Shown: positions 44,661 through 56,432, counted from the first letter of the stretch. The stretch: 64,000 nucleotides of DNA from Vermamoeba vermiformis (GCA_045837725.1 JBEWZL010000239.1:310001-374000), one strand, 5' to 3'. Numbers and translations: made by a program. Notes: generated by a model not told the origin, from the sequence alone.

Positions 44661-45578
44661 ATGCACAAAAACAATTTATTGATAATTTTATTCATCATCG
44701 GGCTCTATTGCGCTAATGCCTATGCCAAATATTATTGCCCGAAAAATACAGAGGCGAAAACTATAATAATAGACGGCAAGCCCGATTTTGAAGGCAATCG
44801 CGTGATCTTGGACGAAACCCGATCCGTGGAGAGGTAAAATAACATCGTCATAAATTTATATTATGCATATATTGATGTTTGTAAAGATATTTTGCAAGAG
44901 ATGGCTCGTATTTTTACTTTGGAATTAAAATTCTGGATCGTCAACTTGCCGCTACAAGCTATCGAAAGCATTTCTTCGTTAGTACCAATCCACTCAACGA
45001 AAAAGAGAGGTGCGTATTAGGTCTATCTTATCGATACTTATAGATGCATATAAAAGCGTTTTGAATAAAATTTTAATTCCGTTACTAGGTTTACCTTTCA
45101 TTGGGACGAGATGAAGCCGATAATTACAAGTACTTTAGACAATGGTACGTATTATCTTACAATAGGAACTAAATTATTTATATACAAATGAAACTAACTT
45201 TTGTACTGGCTAGATCCCGAAATGGAATGCGCTACAACAGATTTGTACAGCGAATGTCGAATTAAGAACATGTGGAATACGTTAGAAGTAATACGCTCTA
45301 GCTCAATAGACCCATTAGACCACGTTACAATATGTACTTTGGATTTCAGCGCATCTGGTACGTACCAACAAGCCTCGGAAAAAATCGATCAAGCTGAAAT
45401 TATGCTTGCCGCCGAACAAACCACAAACACCACCATCATCGATGCTCGTAAACGAAATTTCGTTGTCTCTGGACTTTTAGCCTCAGCAATGTTGGTCATT
45501 ACTTTCGTAGTTGGGATCATCTTTTTATTCCGCGAAAAGCTTCCAGACTCTGTAGCGTTTGAAAAGAAAGATAATTAA
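44661..45578 (+). CDS. Type I membrane protein, unknown family
   Basis: Signal peptide MHKNNLLIILFIIGLYCANA. About four exons join in phase: DETRSVER to YFARDGSYFYFGIKILD, then ...NEKER to FTFHWDEMKPIITSTLDN, then to DPEMECATTDLYSECR. The ectodomain is short, with a Cys pair and a sequon cluster (TNTTI). One membrane span (LLASAMLVITFVVGIIFLF) is followed by a 20-residue charged tail. I do not recognise the family. The fold of the middle looks like a small beta domain. Neighbours are other surface proteins. Confidence 0.7.
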
Positions 45579-46004
45579 GCGATTTGTATATAAATATTAT
45601 GTAAAATAAAAGCGGTACAATAGATCGAGTGGGTCGATCCGCGTACACGGCCCTTCTTTCCTAACTACCAGCCTATATCACAATCATAGCAACGAAATAT
45701 AGACGTTAACCGTATTCCAGAGTGGATGCAGCGAATGCGGCCATGGAGAGGAGAGTAACTCCGCTAAATCGGACAGCTCTAGAGCTGTTTGGATCCAAAT
45801 TAGCGTGCAGTGGTGCAATACTGCACGTAGCGAGGTGATCTTGTCTAATTTGGGAATTGTTTACCACCTGTTCAGTGCCAAGGCAATGAAATTTGAGCGA
45901 AAAACCGAGTAACCGTACAAACATCTGGTCAACCAATGACAACACACAAATGAAACACTTCTGCTTTTTGTTTCGGCATATAGACAACACCTGCAGTAAA
46001 TAAA
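45579..46004. other. Intergenic region containing a probable gene relic
   Basis: 426 bp between two plus-strand genes. Its main feature is the minus-strand open stretch described in the next entry; otherwise nothing is evident. Confidence 0.35.
45706..45990 (-). pseudogene. Relic of a small secreted-protein gene (GPI-type 3' end)
   Basis: The minus-strand frame ends DHLATCSIAPLHANLDP, then NSSRAVRFSGVTLLSMAAFA and a stop at 45706. This resembles the C-terminus of the paralog at 32347-33276 (YLTGSCATI, PSSNAVR, a hydrophobic end). A short stretch PDVCTV in another frame recalls that gene's PDLCMN. No intact start, signal peptide or exon set exists upstream, because the next gene begins at 46005 on the other strand. 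Likely a truncated, frameshifted copy. The open frame itself could also be chance. Confidence 0.35.
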
Positions 46005-47694
46005 ATGGAGGGCACCACTGTGCTTCCATATCAACAGTTATTTGAATTGGACGAGCTGCTGGTCGAGATCCTTCGTCATTTGTTAGAGGATAAAAAATCA
46101 ATTAACGAATTATTGCAAACCGCGAAGTGGTAAATATTATCCCTCTTGTTTTAGGCCACAAATAAATTGTTGGTTAATTTAAATTAATTCTTCTAATTTT
46201 TTTTAGGCTCTCGAAACGTCTACATTCAACAGCCTTATGGACAAGCCTTGGTTTCTTATTTTATAAACACAATGAAATTAATATTACGCCTAAAATGCTT
46301 TGGCATTTGCTTCGAGAGCGGCAGATCGAGCTGACTGTGCAGTCCTATCCCAAAGAAACAATGTACAGCGAAGAAAATGCTTACAATTTGAAATATTTAA
46401 TTCACCTTGCTCGATCAGGTATGTTTCATAAGATACGGCGATAGTATTACTTCCATTTATTTTGTTGGATCTAGAAAAAGAAGCTCACCAAATGGTCGCA
46501 CTTGGATTTTTGCAATCACCTCTTTATAAAACGATACAGTTGCACCGGAATCCTGAATTACAGGTAAACATAACTTGGTCCGTTGAATTTTCGTGTATTT
46601 TAACCGTTGGCCCCTTACAACTTTGACGGAATATTGATTATTATATTAATATAATTATTATTTCCTTATTAGGAGCTCGTTTGTATCTTGCTAAGCAAGC
46701 TGTGCAAGAACATGGGTGCTTACCTTCAGGACATGTACGACTACATGCCAGTCCTCGTGGACATCATTAAAAGCAAGGAAGCGTGTCTTGATCAATCGTC
46801 ACTAGCATTGGCTGCGTGTAAAGCATTGGGCGTGTTTGCATCTAACGCAATCTCGGATTTGGAGATTTTTCCGTACCTCTCGCGTTTGGGCCCAATCCTT
46901 GTAAAATTAATGACGTAAGTGACAATTATAGCGTATACATATATTAGTGTTTCTAGATTGAAAAAATAAGCGAGTCGATTTAAACTCTTTTTTAACGCGG
47001 ATTTACCTTTAGCCACCAGGATTCAGATCTGCAAGCAGCGGGATATAGCATCACTGGTTCCGCAATAGCAACAGGCGATTTTACCAACTACACAGCCCTC
47101 GCTAATTTACCAGCATTTTGGGCAGCTATTACTGACGGCTTGTCGAACAAACTTGCCTCGATCCGAAGAGATGTCGCGTGGACTTGTTCAAATCTTGCGA
47201 TTGAAGACGCAGGTCATATGACTAGCGATGAGATATTTCAAAAACTTCTTGCGTTGAAAAATGACAGTACGGAGATTACACGTGAAGTAGTTTGGGTATT
47301 TGCAAATTTGGCTAATTCGTACCATCAATTGAACGTGGCTCAAAAACAAGTGTGGGAAAGAAATTACATTGAATTGCTCGATTTTTGTTGTGCACAATTG
47401 AAACTGGCCATACAAGAACAACAACAACCTCGGAACCCCAACGAAGGTCCTGTTGCTATACTATATGAAACTGCAGCACTCATCAATCAACTCATTGGCC
47501 CCTTATTAACGACAGTCAACGTGTTGTTGAACGTTTTGGAAGACTGGTCAAATAAGGAAATGGTTTTTTTTTGCAAACAGAACCCGATCCACCGCGAATT
47601 GTATCGAATTGTGCACTCGCCATCCATGCCCAAATCTATGATATTAGACATTGTTAGAGATAGTTTTACACGAAGTTTCAAAAATTTTATCTAA
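46005..47694 (+). CDS. F-box-like / armadillo-repeat protein
   Basis: About five exons. The N-terminus has an F-box-like pattern, LFELDELLVEILRHLLEDKK followed by LLQTAKWLSKRLHSTALWTS. The rest is helical armadillo/HEAT-like repeats: ELVCILLSKLCKNMGAYLQD, SSLALAACKALGVFASNA, LASIRRDVAWTCSNLAIEDA and TEITREVVWVFANLANSY. The RRDVAWTCSNLA block resembles importin-alpha repeats, but there is no importin-beta-binding domain. Probably a substrate-recognition or scaffold protein. The F-box call is weaker than the ARM call. No ortholog identified. Confidence 0.7.
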
Positions 47695-47858
47695 ATAAAT
47701 TAGAGGCATAGTAGTGCTCTCGTATTCGCTATAAATGCAACGAGACTAGGTCTTCGTCTTACAGTTTATTAACAAGATCTATGTACATTAAAATAAATAA
47801 ATTCGCTCGAAAAGTAGATACATTGAGTATATATTATAATACCCTATAATGAACCTAA

Positions 47859-49171
47859 TTACACTTCTCCAGTCATTCGCATGACAAATTCGTCTTCAAA
47901 TGTCTCGCAAGACTCTAATAACGCCTCTTTCATTCGTGCGTGACGAAGATCGCTCAACTCGACTGAATTATGGAGCTTTTGCATTGCTAAATCGAAACTA
48001 TTACGCGCTGATCTCGCTGAAGCTGGCTGAGAAACGGTTTCTGAAGTGCTGCTACTTAATTTGTCGAGATCGAGTTGGATTTGCTCGTGAGATACTTCGT
48101 TCAAACCATGTGAGGCTAAGAAATCTGGTCCTATTGCGTCTACTTCTATTTTATGCTTATTTGCTCGTACGCTAAGCACCTGGCTATAAAAGGAAAAAAA
48201 GTTAATATTTTAACTTGGGTAAGAGTTAAAAAGCAAAGTAGTATACTTCAGGTAGAAAATATAGATTAATATCAAGTATAAACCAATTTTAATAATCTAA
48301 TTACGTGGATCTTGTCGCGTAATTCGTAAACGATTGAAATTTCTGAATGTAAAATCAGCGCTACTTACTTCTTAATTATGACTGCTATACGCAATAAGCT
48401 GCTTATTACGCGCATTGCTATTATAAATACTGTCGCTTTGAAGCTGAATTCGACAATTACTGCTGTCTCGAGCCAAGTTAGAATTAACGTTATCCAAGAG
48501 ACGATTGTAACGCTGAAATCAACAACCGTGTACCACGATAGCCAAAAGACCTATCATATAATTTAAATTAAATAATAGTTCACAAGGCAGATTTGTTACG
48601 CACTTTTCTTTTGCCGATCAAGCGTAAAATGAGGTCAAATAGCATGTCGATATTTACAAATAATTCCAAAGCGAATATGAAGTTTACTGCCCATCTATTA
48701 AACAAAAGGATTAAGGAGAATAATGGTATCGAAAAGATCGGGATGCGCTGTAACGGTCAAATATGTCAATAAGGATACGATTCGTAGTTTTGAAATCCAT
48801 AGCCAAGTTGCTATATAAATAAGCGTTAATCAAGCCGTTTATTACAATATTAAAAAAAATAAATTCGTATCACGACCAGATCACTTCATTTTTTAATTCC
48901 AAATAATTTCTTATATTATAACAACCATATGTATGTGTTATACTAAATATCCGTGACATTGTGTAATTGATATTTAGTGAGAAATTACGAATTAATGGAG
49001 AAAAAGTTTACAAGATGCACTTACCCCAGTTAAAACGATCAAATTCACCAAAATTATAAATACATTAAATACAACATAACCACGTGATAGCAGAAAACGT
49101 GTGGCACAATCCGCAGCTTGCCGTGACTGCGAGAAGCTGAAATCTAGATTTGCTTGTTGATGGGATGTCAT
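47859..49171 (-). CDS. Voltage-sensor-domain-only membrane protein (Hv1/TMEM266-like)
   Basis: Five exons were checked (49171-49025, 48810-48779, 48694-48604, 48550-48369, 48183-47859), giving 258 residues. S1 is LSRGYVVFNVFIILVNLIVL, S2 is WAVNFIFALELFVNIDMLFD followed by LILRLIGKRK, S3 is WYTVVDFSVTIVSWITLILT, with the conserved Asp, and S4 is FIIAMRVISSLLRIAVIIKN with two Arg and one Lys. The C-terminal region is charged and helical (SFDLAMQKLHNSVE, DLRHARMKEAL), like the coiled coil of Hv1. There is no pore domain. The S1 Asp used for proton selectivity in Hv1 is Asn here (FIILVNLIV). It could be a proton channel relative or a TMEM266-like sensor; function is inferred. Confidence 0.75.
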
Positions 49172-49435
49172 CTACACAGTTGTTCAAAATAAATAGGGAT
49201 AAACAAATAACAAACAAATAAATACTACAGGGCTCGAAGAATTTTCTTCTGCGTTAGTCGTGTGTTGCATTGCCAATTCCTTACAAAATGTCACTGAAAA
49301 ATCACGCTGTCGATTTTTTTCTCGCGCACGAAATCATGAAACGTATTTACAATTTATTAGGGCTGTTAATAGTACAATTAGGTTATATGCCCAAATTCTA
49401 ATAAAAATAAGGTCATAGACGCACATCTGGTTCGC

Positions 49436-50214
49436 CTATTCTTCGTCAACTTCAGCGTAGTCCTCCGGGAATCGTTGTGCCAATTTCGTTTGCAGAGTTC
49501 TAAATACGACAATGATATTATTAAATTGCGTATATGAATAATCGAAACAAAGTACTAATTGCAAAACAAGCCAGATCCGTTCCACGTCGGATCGCGTTTG
49601 ACGAATTATAATTTGCAACGCATAAATTATGCTTACCTAATCTTCTTGAATATAAAGTCCAAGTCTTTCTTCAATTCTTTCATGATCCGCGTGTGCTTCT
49701 CAAAATCCTTGTTTATGCTCGTGTATGCTTTTAATGAAAAATCGTTGGCTGTTGATAGTGTATCGTTTACTTGTTGTATTTTAGTCATACTAATAATATT
49801 ATGATTAGTATTAGCCTAAGCTAAGCAATAGAAATGGAATCCAGATCGACAAAAAAAAACCAAAAATTAATCAATAATAATTTAAAAATATACTCACACG
49901 TCATATTGAACGTCTAATGTATTTTCAATATCCTCTTGATTAATTAAATTGTAGATCTCGAGAGCAAATTGTTCAGCGTTGACATAATCTTTGAATGGAT
50001 CTTCTTCAGGAACAAATTCTCTGCGATCAGCATCTTTTTCTTTATCTTCCTTAATTTTATCTGATTTTTTAAGCATATCTGTGAATATCTTTTGAACATT
50101 TTGCGAGATCTTCTGCACGTTCTCGCTTATCTTATCTAGATCTGCTTGTGAAGGCAGTTTAGCCGCTAATACGTCTAATGCCTTCGAAGCACCACTTGAC
50201 TCTGTTGTGCTCAT
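49436..50214 (-). CDS. KXD1: KXD1 homolog (BORC subunit, KxDL motif protein)
   Basis: Subunit of BORC, which couples lysosomes to kinesin via Arl8. Three exons were checked (50214-49898, 49789-49637, 49499-49436), giving 177 residues. The C-terminal half is the KxDL domain: DFSLKAYTSINKDFEKHTRI, MKELKKDLDFIFKKIR (the KxDL motif is KKDLDFI), then TLQTKLAQRFPEDYAEV (human TLKGKLARQHPEAF). The N-terminal half (ISENVQKISQNVQKIFTDML and an acidic/basic linker) is an extension not seen in the human protein. Confidence 0.9.
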
Positions 50215-50494
50215 ATTGATTTCAAATAAAAAACTGAATTGTCTTCGTCACTTTCGAGCTAGACTTCTAAAAATAGAGCGAATCCACCAGATCCACTAAC
50301 AACCTTCAAATTAGAATAAAATTGCATAAGGCACTATATTATGTGATATAGGGGAGTACTAATCGCCTTCGAAAGAAGTTTCGGCAAGATCAGCGATAAA
50401 AAAGTAAGTACGAACAAAGTTGACTCAACTCTTTATTTTTTAATAATACTACTATATATTACGTACATTTCAACCAATATTCTACCGTTCTAAC

Positions 50495-51544
50495 TTATTT
50501 TTCAGCGTCCAAAGCGCGGTTGAAGCCACCACGACGATTCATGTACTGGCGATAAGATCTCTTGGACTTTTTAACATTAGCGACTACATCGACATTACCA
50601 TCAACATGTTGGCCCTTAGTCGATGTAAAGCCAGTTGGAATGCCTAACGCTGCCATCATCGCTTCTTCGCTGTTCGGATCGAGATTGCTGAGATCAACTT
50701 GACCGGATTTAGATCCGCTGCCGTGTTTGTGGTCTTTATCGTGCTTCTTATGATCACCCCCGTGTTTATTATCATCGCCATTTCGCTTATCACGCGAATC
50801 TCTTTCTTTACTTTTGCTACGAGATCGCGTCCTAAAAAAACTTAATTAGATCTCAATTCCAACAAACAATATGCAAATATGAATATTATTATTATATGTT
50901 ATGCTAGTATGGCATTTACCTTCGGCGTTTTCTATCGCGTTCTTCGCTTCTGCTGCGAGATCTTTTTCGCTTTCGATCGTCGCGATCTCTTTCTTTATGA
51001 TCTCTATCTCTGTGCTCTCTATCTCGGTCCTTATGATCCCTGTCTTTATCTCTATGCTCTCTATCCTTATCTCTATGTTCTCTGTCTTTATCTTTGTGAT
51101 CTCTGTCTCGATCGTCTCTTTTACGATCCCGGTCTCTGTCACTGCGCTTTTTATCGTCTTTTTTTTCTTCCTTAGCCTTAGATATTAACGAGATATCTCG
51201 ACCAAATTCATCGAGCTGTGGTCCTATACAAAAAAATGTCGATCAGAAAGGTGAATTACAGCACGTTTAAAAATAAAATAATTACCATAAAATTCATATA
51301 TTATTCTTCTAAGAATTATTATCGACCTTAAACGGAATTATGAGAAAGTAGAATATTAACATAATATTTGAAGTTTTATAGATCGAAACAGCACGATATT
51401 GTAGCGTAAAAATATCGCGTAAATATTATTAAATAATTTTTTTGGATGTTATTTAGCTAATGAAATGAATTACAATAAAACTAAATTCGTTTGTGAGTTT
51501 TACACGTCATCTGCCAACGGAAGATACTTACTGTGGTCACTCAT
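50495..51544 (-). CDS. SNRNP27: SNRNP27 (U4/U6.U5 tri-snRNP 27K)
   Basis: Spliceosomal tri-snRNP protein. A 13-nt first exon (51544-51532) joins in phase to give MSDHRPQLDEFGRDI. The N-terminal half is a long charged repeat of KDREHRD / DRDRDR units followed by RS dipeptides (RSRSKSKERDS). The C-terminal domain is the family signature: GIPTGFTSTKGQHVDGN and YRQYMNRRGGFNRALD (human GFDSTKGQHV, RKYRQYMNRKGGFNRPLD). The repeat-rich RED-like region is typical but longer than in human. Third spliceosome gene of the window. Confidence 0.93.
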
Positions 51545-51821
51545 TGTATATGTACTATGCTATATGCAGTGTGTTCTTATTAAAATATAATCATAAAAAG
51601 AAAAAGCAAGTTTTTAGGTTTAGTTGAATTTTCCTTGCCTACGCAAAAAGTCAGCCGTTGACCAGGGACGAAAATTACCAGTTCTTAGGGACGCCTGGGT
51701 ACAAACTACAATACTATTATTATTACAGTAAGTGAGATTATAATCCTGGCCTCTAGTACTAAGAGATCTTATGCTTCCCGCCGGAACAGATTTGAATTCT
51801 AGAGACTAACGAGAAACGAAC
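51545..51821. promoter_or_regulatory. Divergent promoter region SNRNP27 / SAM protein
   Basis: 277 bp between the two starts. No clear motif beyond AT-rich stretches. Confidence 0.3.
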
Positions 51822-52258
51822 ATGTTCGTGAATGATAATATGAGAATCACATATGAAGGTAATAATTTAACTGCCTCTAGTCCTTTTTATAGCGTTTATC
51901 CAATTAACTAGGCTGCTAAATCTGCAAAGTTCAGATCTTTCAGTTGACTGAAACCAAACTAAACTAGTATTAAATTGCTAATATCTGTACAGGCGATTAT
52001 ACACCTACTTATTTGCCTAAAGATGTCATTAATTGGACAACGGAAGAAGTGGCTGATTGGGCACGAAGAGACTTGGACTTTGACGACGAAGATATAGCGC
52101 TGTTGATGGAGGCAAAACTCAACGGTCGCAAACTCCTTCGCATCAACGATTCGGAAGAGCTGGTTAAAATGAAGTTTGTTTTGGGGCCTATTTTGGATCT
52201 GCGGCATGAGATCTACAAACTGAGGAAGTTACTAAGTAAACCAGGTGTGCGCAAATAA
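51822..52258 (+). CDS. Single-SAM-domain protein (100 aa)
   Basis: Two exons were checked (51822-51858 and 51993-52258), giving 100 residues. A short leader MFVNDNMRITYEG is followed by a SAM domain: PKDVINWTTEEVADWARRDL, then ALLMEAKLNGRKLLRINDSE and LVKMKFVLGPILDLRHEIYK. The W-x6-W start and the terminal helix with L..I..L fit SAM domains. It has no other domain. It could multimerise or bind partner SAM proteins. No ortholog identified. Confidence 0.75.
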
Positions 52259-52662
52259 CCCCTTGTTGTAACAACCATGCGCAGAATATAATTTACGGTG
52301 GATATTCGATGTCCAAACGCAGATCATTTGGCGTCTTGCTTTCAATAAACACAAACATGGCATAATGGTTGTGAATTACCCTTTTTAATGGGACCTTTGG
52401 CATAATAGGTAGTATTTAAGCATATTATTAGTATTAAAAATCTCCAACATCGTCCATGCGCCCGGGTTGCGAGATGCGTTACTTGTCATTGATAATCCCC
52501 ACTTCTTTTGTTACCGATTGTTCTTAGAGCTCTTGTATTGTACTGGCGATCAATTAATTAGATGTTCGGCAGGCCAGCTGTCCAAAAAAATTGTTGAATT
52601 TTCCTTCGACGCATTATCTTACCAACGGCGTCAGAGATCCAGCACAAAATAATATTTATATA
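52259..52662. other. Gene-free spacer
   Basis: 404 bp between two plus-strand genes; no ORF, RNA or repeat I can support. Confidence 0.4.
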
Positions 52663-55015
52663 ATGTACCATATACATAGGATCCTAAGAAGATCGTCAGA
52701 GACGGCCAGCAGATTAACTGCAAGAAAGATAAATAGATCGGCTCCATCTCTCTTTGTCCGGTCACAATCAACAGAAAATAAATCAAACGCAACGAACCCT
52801 ATTGAAATAAAATTTTCCGAATATTTTAAAGGTAAAAATACGGCAAAATAGAAGATATTTATTAAAATTGAAAAATAAATAATTCGTGAAACGGCATCCA
52901 GCGTTTGACTAATAGTATTAATGAAATAATAGGCCAAATGATACCATTGGAAAAGGATCTAAGATTATTAATGCAAGAAGCAATTAAAACTGAACGAGAT
53001 CAAGGCGACTTCGTGCCTGAAAACTTGACAAAATTGCTCTGCAAAGTTTACAGTGGCTTAGATTTGGTAACTATACTGCCAATACACTATATATAGTATT
53101 AATACTTCTCTTTTACAAAGATGAACAAGAAAAATTTTTACTCGATCTTGTCACGCGAACTAGGCACGGACAATAATAGCTTAATTAAGGCTGCAAATGC
53201 GTTGATTAATTCTAAGGTATACTTAGACTATACTATATACTATGATTATACTTAATCATGCGTACATAGGATCGTGAAGAATCGACAATAGTCGCATCCG
53301 AAAACAATTTGCGACACGCAATAACTCCGCTTTATGAAAAAGTATAGCATTGGTATACCATATAGATTACTAATACTAACGTATGGTATTATAGTTATTC
53401 ATGAATATTAATTCTCAACCCGATGGCATGAAATTTTTGGTTGACATGCGCAAAGATTTATTGGTACGGCGTAACAAACATTTCATTTGCAGATTTCCCA
53501 TTCATGAAATTATAATGCCAGCAATGCCATATTATCTTTGCACAAATTCGCAATGTTAACCCATTAACTAAAGCGTGACATGCGGTCAAAATTTTAAGCG
53601 GATCTAACTTGTAAAATGTAGGAAATTATGAACGTATCAAAAGACGCAAAATCAGACGCAAAATTAAAAGGTTTGGGTGAAAATTTGAAGAATTTATTGG
53701 GCCAGTGGTTCGGCATTGGATTTTTGCAACTTGAACGAATCACGTGGAACCAACCTGCAGCGATATTAGAAAGAGTAATAACTATACTATATGTCATATA
53801 TGAATAATATACTAATAGAATTATAGATAATTAATTACTCTTCGGTTGTTCATCCAATCGGATCTTGGATGGACCTGAAAGCTAGACTAGGCCAAGGCAG
53901 AAGATGCTTTGCATTCTTTCATCCTTCAATGCCAGGAGGTCTGTCCTATTATCATATTTAGTAATATTAACTGATCTAACTTTATATTCAGAGCCGCTCG
54001 TGTTCATCGAAGTAGGCTTGACGCACGAAATTTCAACAAAAATTGAGGTACTGTACATTTTACTGGACTATTATAGCCATAATATTATCATATTAGATGC
54101 CGCTTACTAATAATTTAACCTATTAGCCGTTATTAAAAGCCAGTACAATCGAGGAAGAATCAGCGACAACAGCGATATTTTACGCGATCAATTCAACGCA
54201 GCCAGGTACTTTACTAATAATATTAAATTGTTACTTCGATATAATAACCAATATATACGATGTTAATAGGTCTATCTGGAATTGACTTGGGTCACTTATT
54301 GATCAAACGAGTAGTTTATGAATTACAAAAAGAATTGCCTAGTAAGCGGATAGACACACTAAGTAATATGAGTAATATTAACTTAATTTAAATAGACTTG
54401 AAGGTGTTTAGTACCCTGTCACCTATTCCTGGATTCGCTTCATGGCTCGAATCAAAATTAGCGTTCGAACTTCAACCAGACAACAAATTCTCAGAGAAAT
54501 CAGCGTTGTTGAATGAAAACGAAATTAAATCATTGCAAAACTTAGATAGGACGGCCTCCCCGCCCGTTCAAATATTAACGGTAAGCAGATCCACCTCGAG
54601 AATACTTTTAGATGCTGACTTTTCGTAAGGACCTTCTTAAATCCAATTGGCAAAACGATGCTGAGAAAGTTAAAGTATTAAAGCCCATATTAATGCGATT
54701 ATGCGCGAGATATCTTGCCGTAGAAAAGAAGAGAAGTCTCGCCATTGATCCAGTACGAAAAATTTCCTTTTATGGAAAATCTTCTTCATTAATTCTAATG
54801 ATGTTTCTTAGGTTGCAAACTTCCATTTAAGAAACGGCGCTCAATTGTATCAAATAAATTGGTTAGCGGATCTTAGCGCTAAAAGAATGAAACAATCGTA
54901 CGGCTTGATGGTCAACTACAAGTACAACTTGGATGAGCTGCGACAAAATAACGAAGATTATTTATTAAGGAATACTATTAATACGTCGTCAGTCGTTAAG
55001 TCCTTGTTACAATAA
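52663..55015 (+). CDS. MLYCD: Malonyl-CoA decarboxylase, mitochondrial
   Basis: Converts malonyl-CoA to acetyl-CoA, lowering malonyl-CoA and so favouring fatty-acid oxidation. The presequence (MYHIHRILRRSSETASRLTA onward) is Arg/Ser-rich and acid-poor, typical of mitochondria. Family blocks in order are RITWNQPAAIL, HPIGSWMDLKARLGQGRRC, PSMPGEPLVFIEVGLT, STLSPIPGFASWL (catalytic Ser in TLSPIPGF), LCARYL, PVANFHLRNGAQLYQINWLA (catalytic His) and SYGLMVNYKY. About ten short exons. The C-terminus is SVVKSLLQ, without the SKL peroxisomal signal of the human enzyme. Confidence 0.94.
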
Positions 55016-55126
55016 ACCGCCTCAGTTGCGAAGCAGAAAAATCTGCGGATCAGATCTCAAAACTTAAATTTAGAAATTCGAATCGTTCATTTTTATTCAC
55101 AGTAGTATAATATTATATTTAAATGC

Positions 55127-56202
55127 TTATTTCTTCTTTTTAGCGGCATTAGGTCCGCTTGCAGTAAACCAACCATCGTCATCAGGCTCATTCTTTGCTG
55201 GTTTCTTAGCAGGAGCAGGTGTAGGTGTATTATTATTGTTATTATTAGTATTTGATTCGTTATTATTATCATCTTCTTCTTCGCCGCTCTCGTCATCGCT
55301 GCCGCTGTCAGATCCGTCGTTATTATCAGTACCACTAATATCCATCTTCTTCGCTCGTTGAGTTAATAGACTAACATCTTCTGATCTATATAAATATACA
55401 CTAGGTCGTTCTTCGTCCGGAATAGGGAATTGGGAAGGTTTCTACCAAGAAAATGAATTAGATCCTCTTGAGATCGAACAAAAAAAATTGGCTTATTTAA
55501 TCTTGTGTTTACCTTTCCACCAAATACTTTATCGTTGGGTGACATAGTATAGCATTTTTTCAAGAAATCGTTAATTTCCTTCATATCGCCTTCCATGCAC
55601 TTGTCGTAGATCCGGACGGCTAAACTAGCAATCTAAACAATCATTAGAATGATCGTTATTATTTTCCATATATAGATGCCGTACCTTACTACCGCTACCA
55701 TCTTGTACGATTGTATGAATTTGTGTTTGCAAGAAATCATCGAGCAGATCTTCAATGTCGAATTGATTTGCTTTCTTGTTACCTGAATAAATTTATTAAC
55801 ATAAATTATTAATTTTAGTATTGGATCATACCATTGAACATATCGATGATGGTTTCATACAAATCCCAAATTTTCTCGAGAGTTCTTCTGTGTCCGCCAC
55901 CAAATCCGTTCTCACTCTGCCAATAAATTTTTAAATATTTATTTTACGGTATTAAAATTCAGTATAAATATACTATGCCTGTTTCAGGTCGAATTGGATT
56001 TTGTAAATTTATTTGCGATCACGATCCGGTTTTCTATTGGATGCTACGCCGATTAAAATTAAACACTTACTGCCATAATTAAAGTAGGCCATGTGGACAG
56101 CAAAACCTTTAATGCGACCTCAAAAGCTTCTTGTAATGTGTCTTGATCCAACTCCATCGGCGTTGCGATCTGATTCGTTTCTTGGGCTTGAGGCTTTTCC
56201 AT
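55127..56202 (-). CDS. TSR2: TSR2 (pre-rRNA processing, Rps26 chaperone) homolog
   Basis: Escort protein for the ribosomal protein eS26. Exons give TLQEAFEVALKVLLSTWPTL (family WPALQLAV), SENGFGGGHRRTLEKIWDL (family ENGFGGVHSQEKAEW), FDIEDLLDDFLQTQIHTIVQ with DGS (family DELVDFLAELMNNEFDTLVE DGS), and a distinctive acidic C-terminus (DDESGEEEDD), followed by DDDGWFTASGP near the end. Five or six exons. The acidic tail is the usual TSR2 feature and has an Asn run here. Convergent with MLYCD (111 bp apart). Confidence 0.87.
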
Positions 56203-56432
56203 GCTGTATTATCGATCTATATGTTGCAACCAACAATGAACTAAAACAATTTTGAGGTAGAGGACCCAATCGCACAACTTTGTAGCCCTGGTAAAAGACG
56301 ATCAAACGAATCTGCATGCTTTGTTTTGAAAGCGGTTTATGAAATGACACAAGTCTTATTATCTGTATTAGTAGCGTTAATAATCTCGACTTTCTGACCA
56401 GTAGACGACACAATCACGTTACTCGGTGGTTG

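Noticed and set aside
48378-48566. 62-codon plus-strand ORF
   Set aside because: Antisense of the S3-S4 exon of the voltage-sensor protein, whose five exons sum to a perfect frame.
50879-51188. Leu/Ile/Tyr-rich plus-strand ORFs resembling membrane proteins
   Set aside because: They are the antisense of the charged KDREHRD repeat of SNRNP27, which gives hydrophobic codons by complement.
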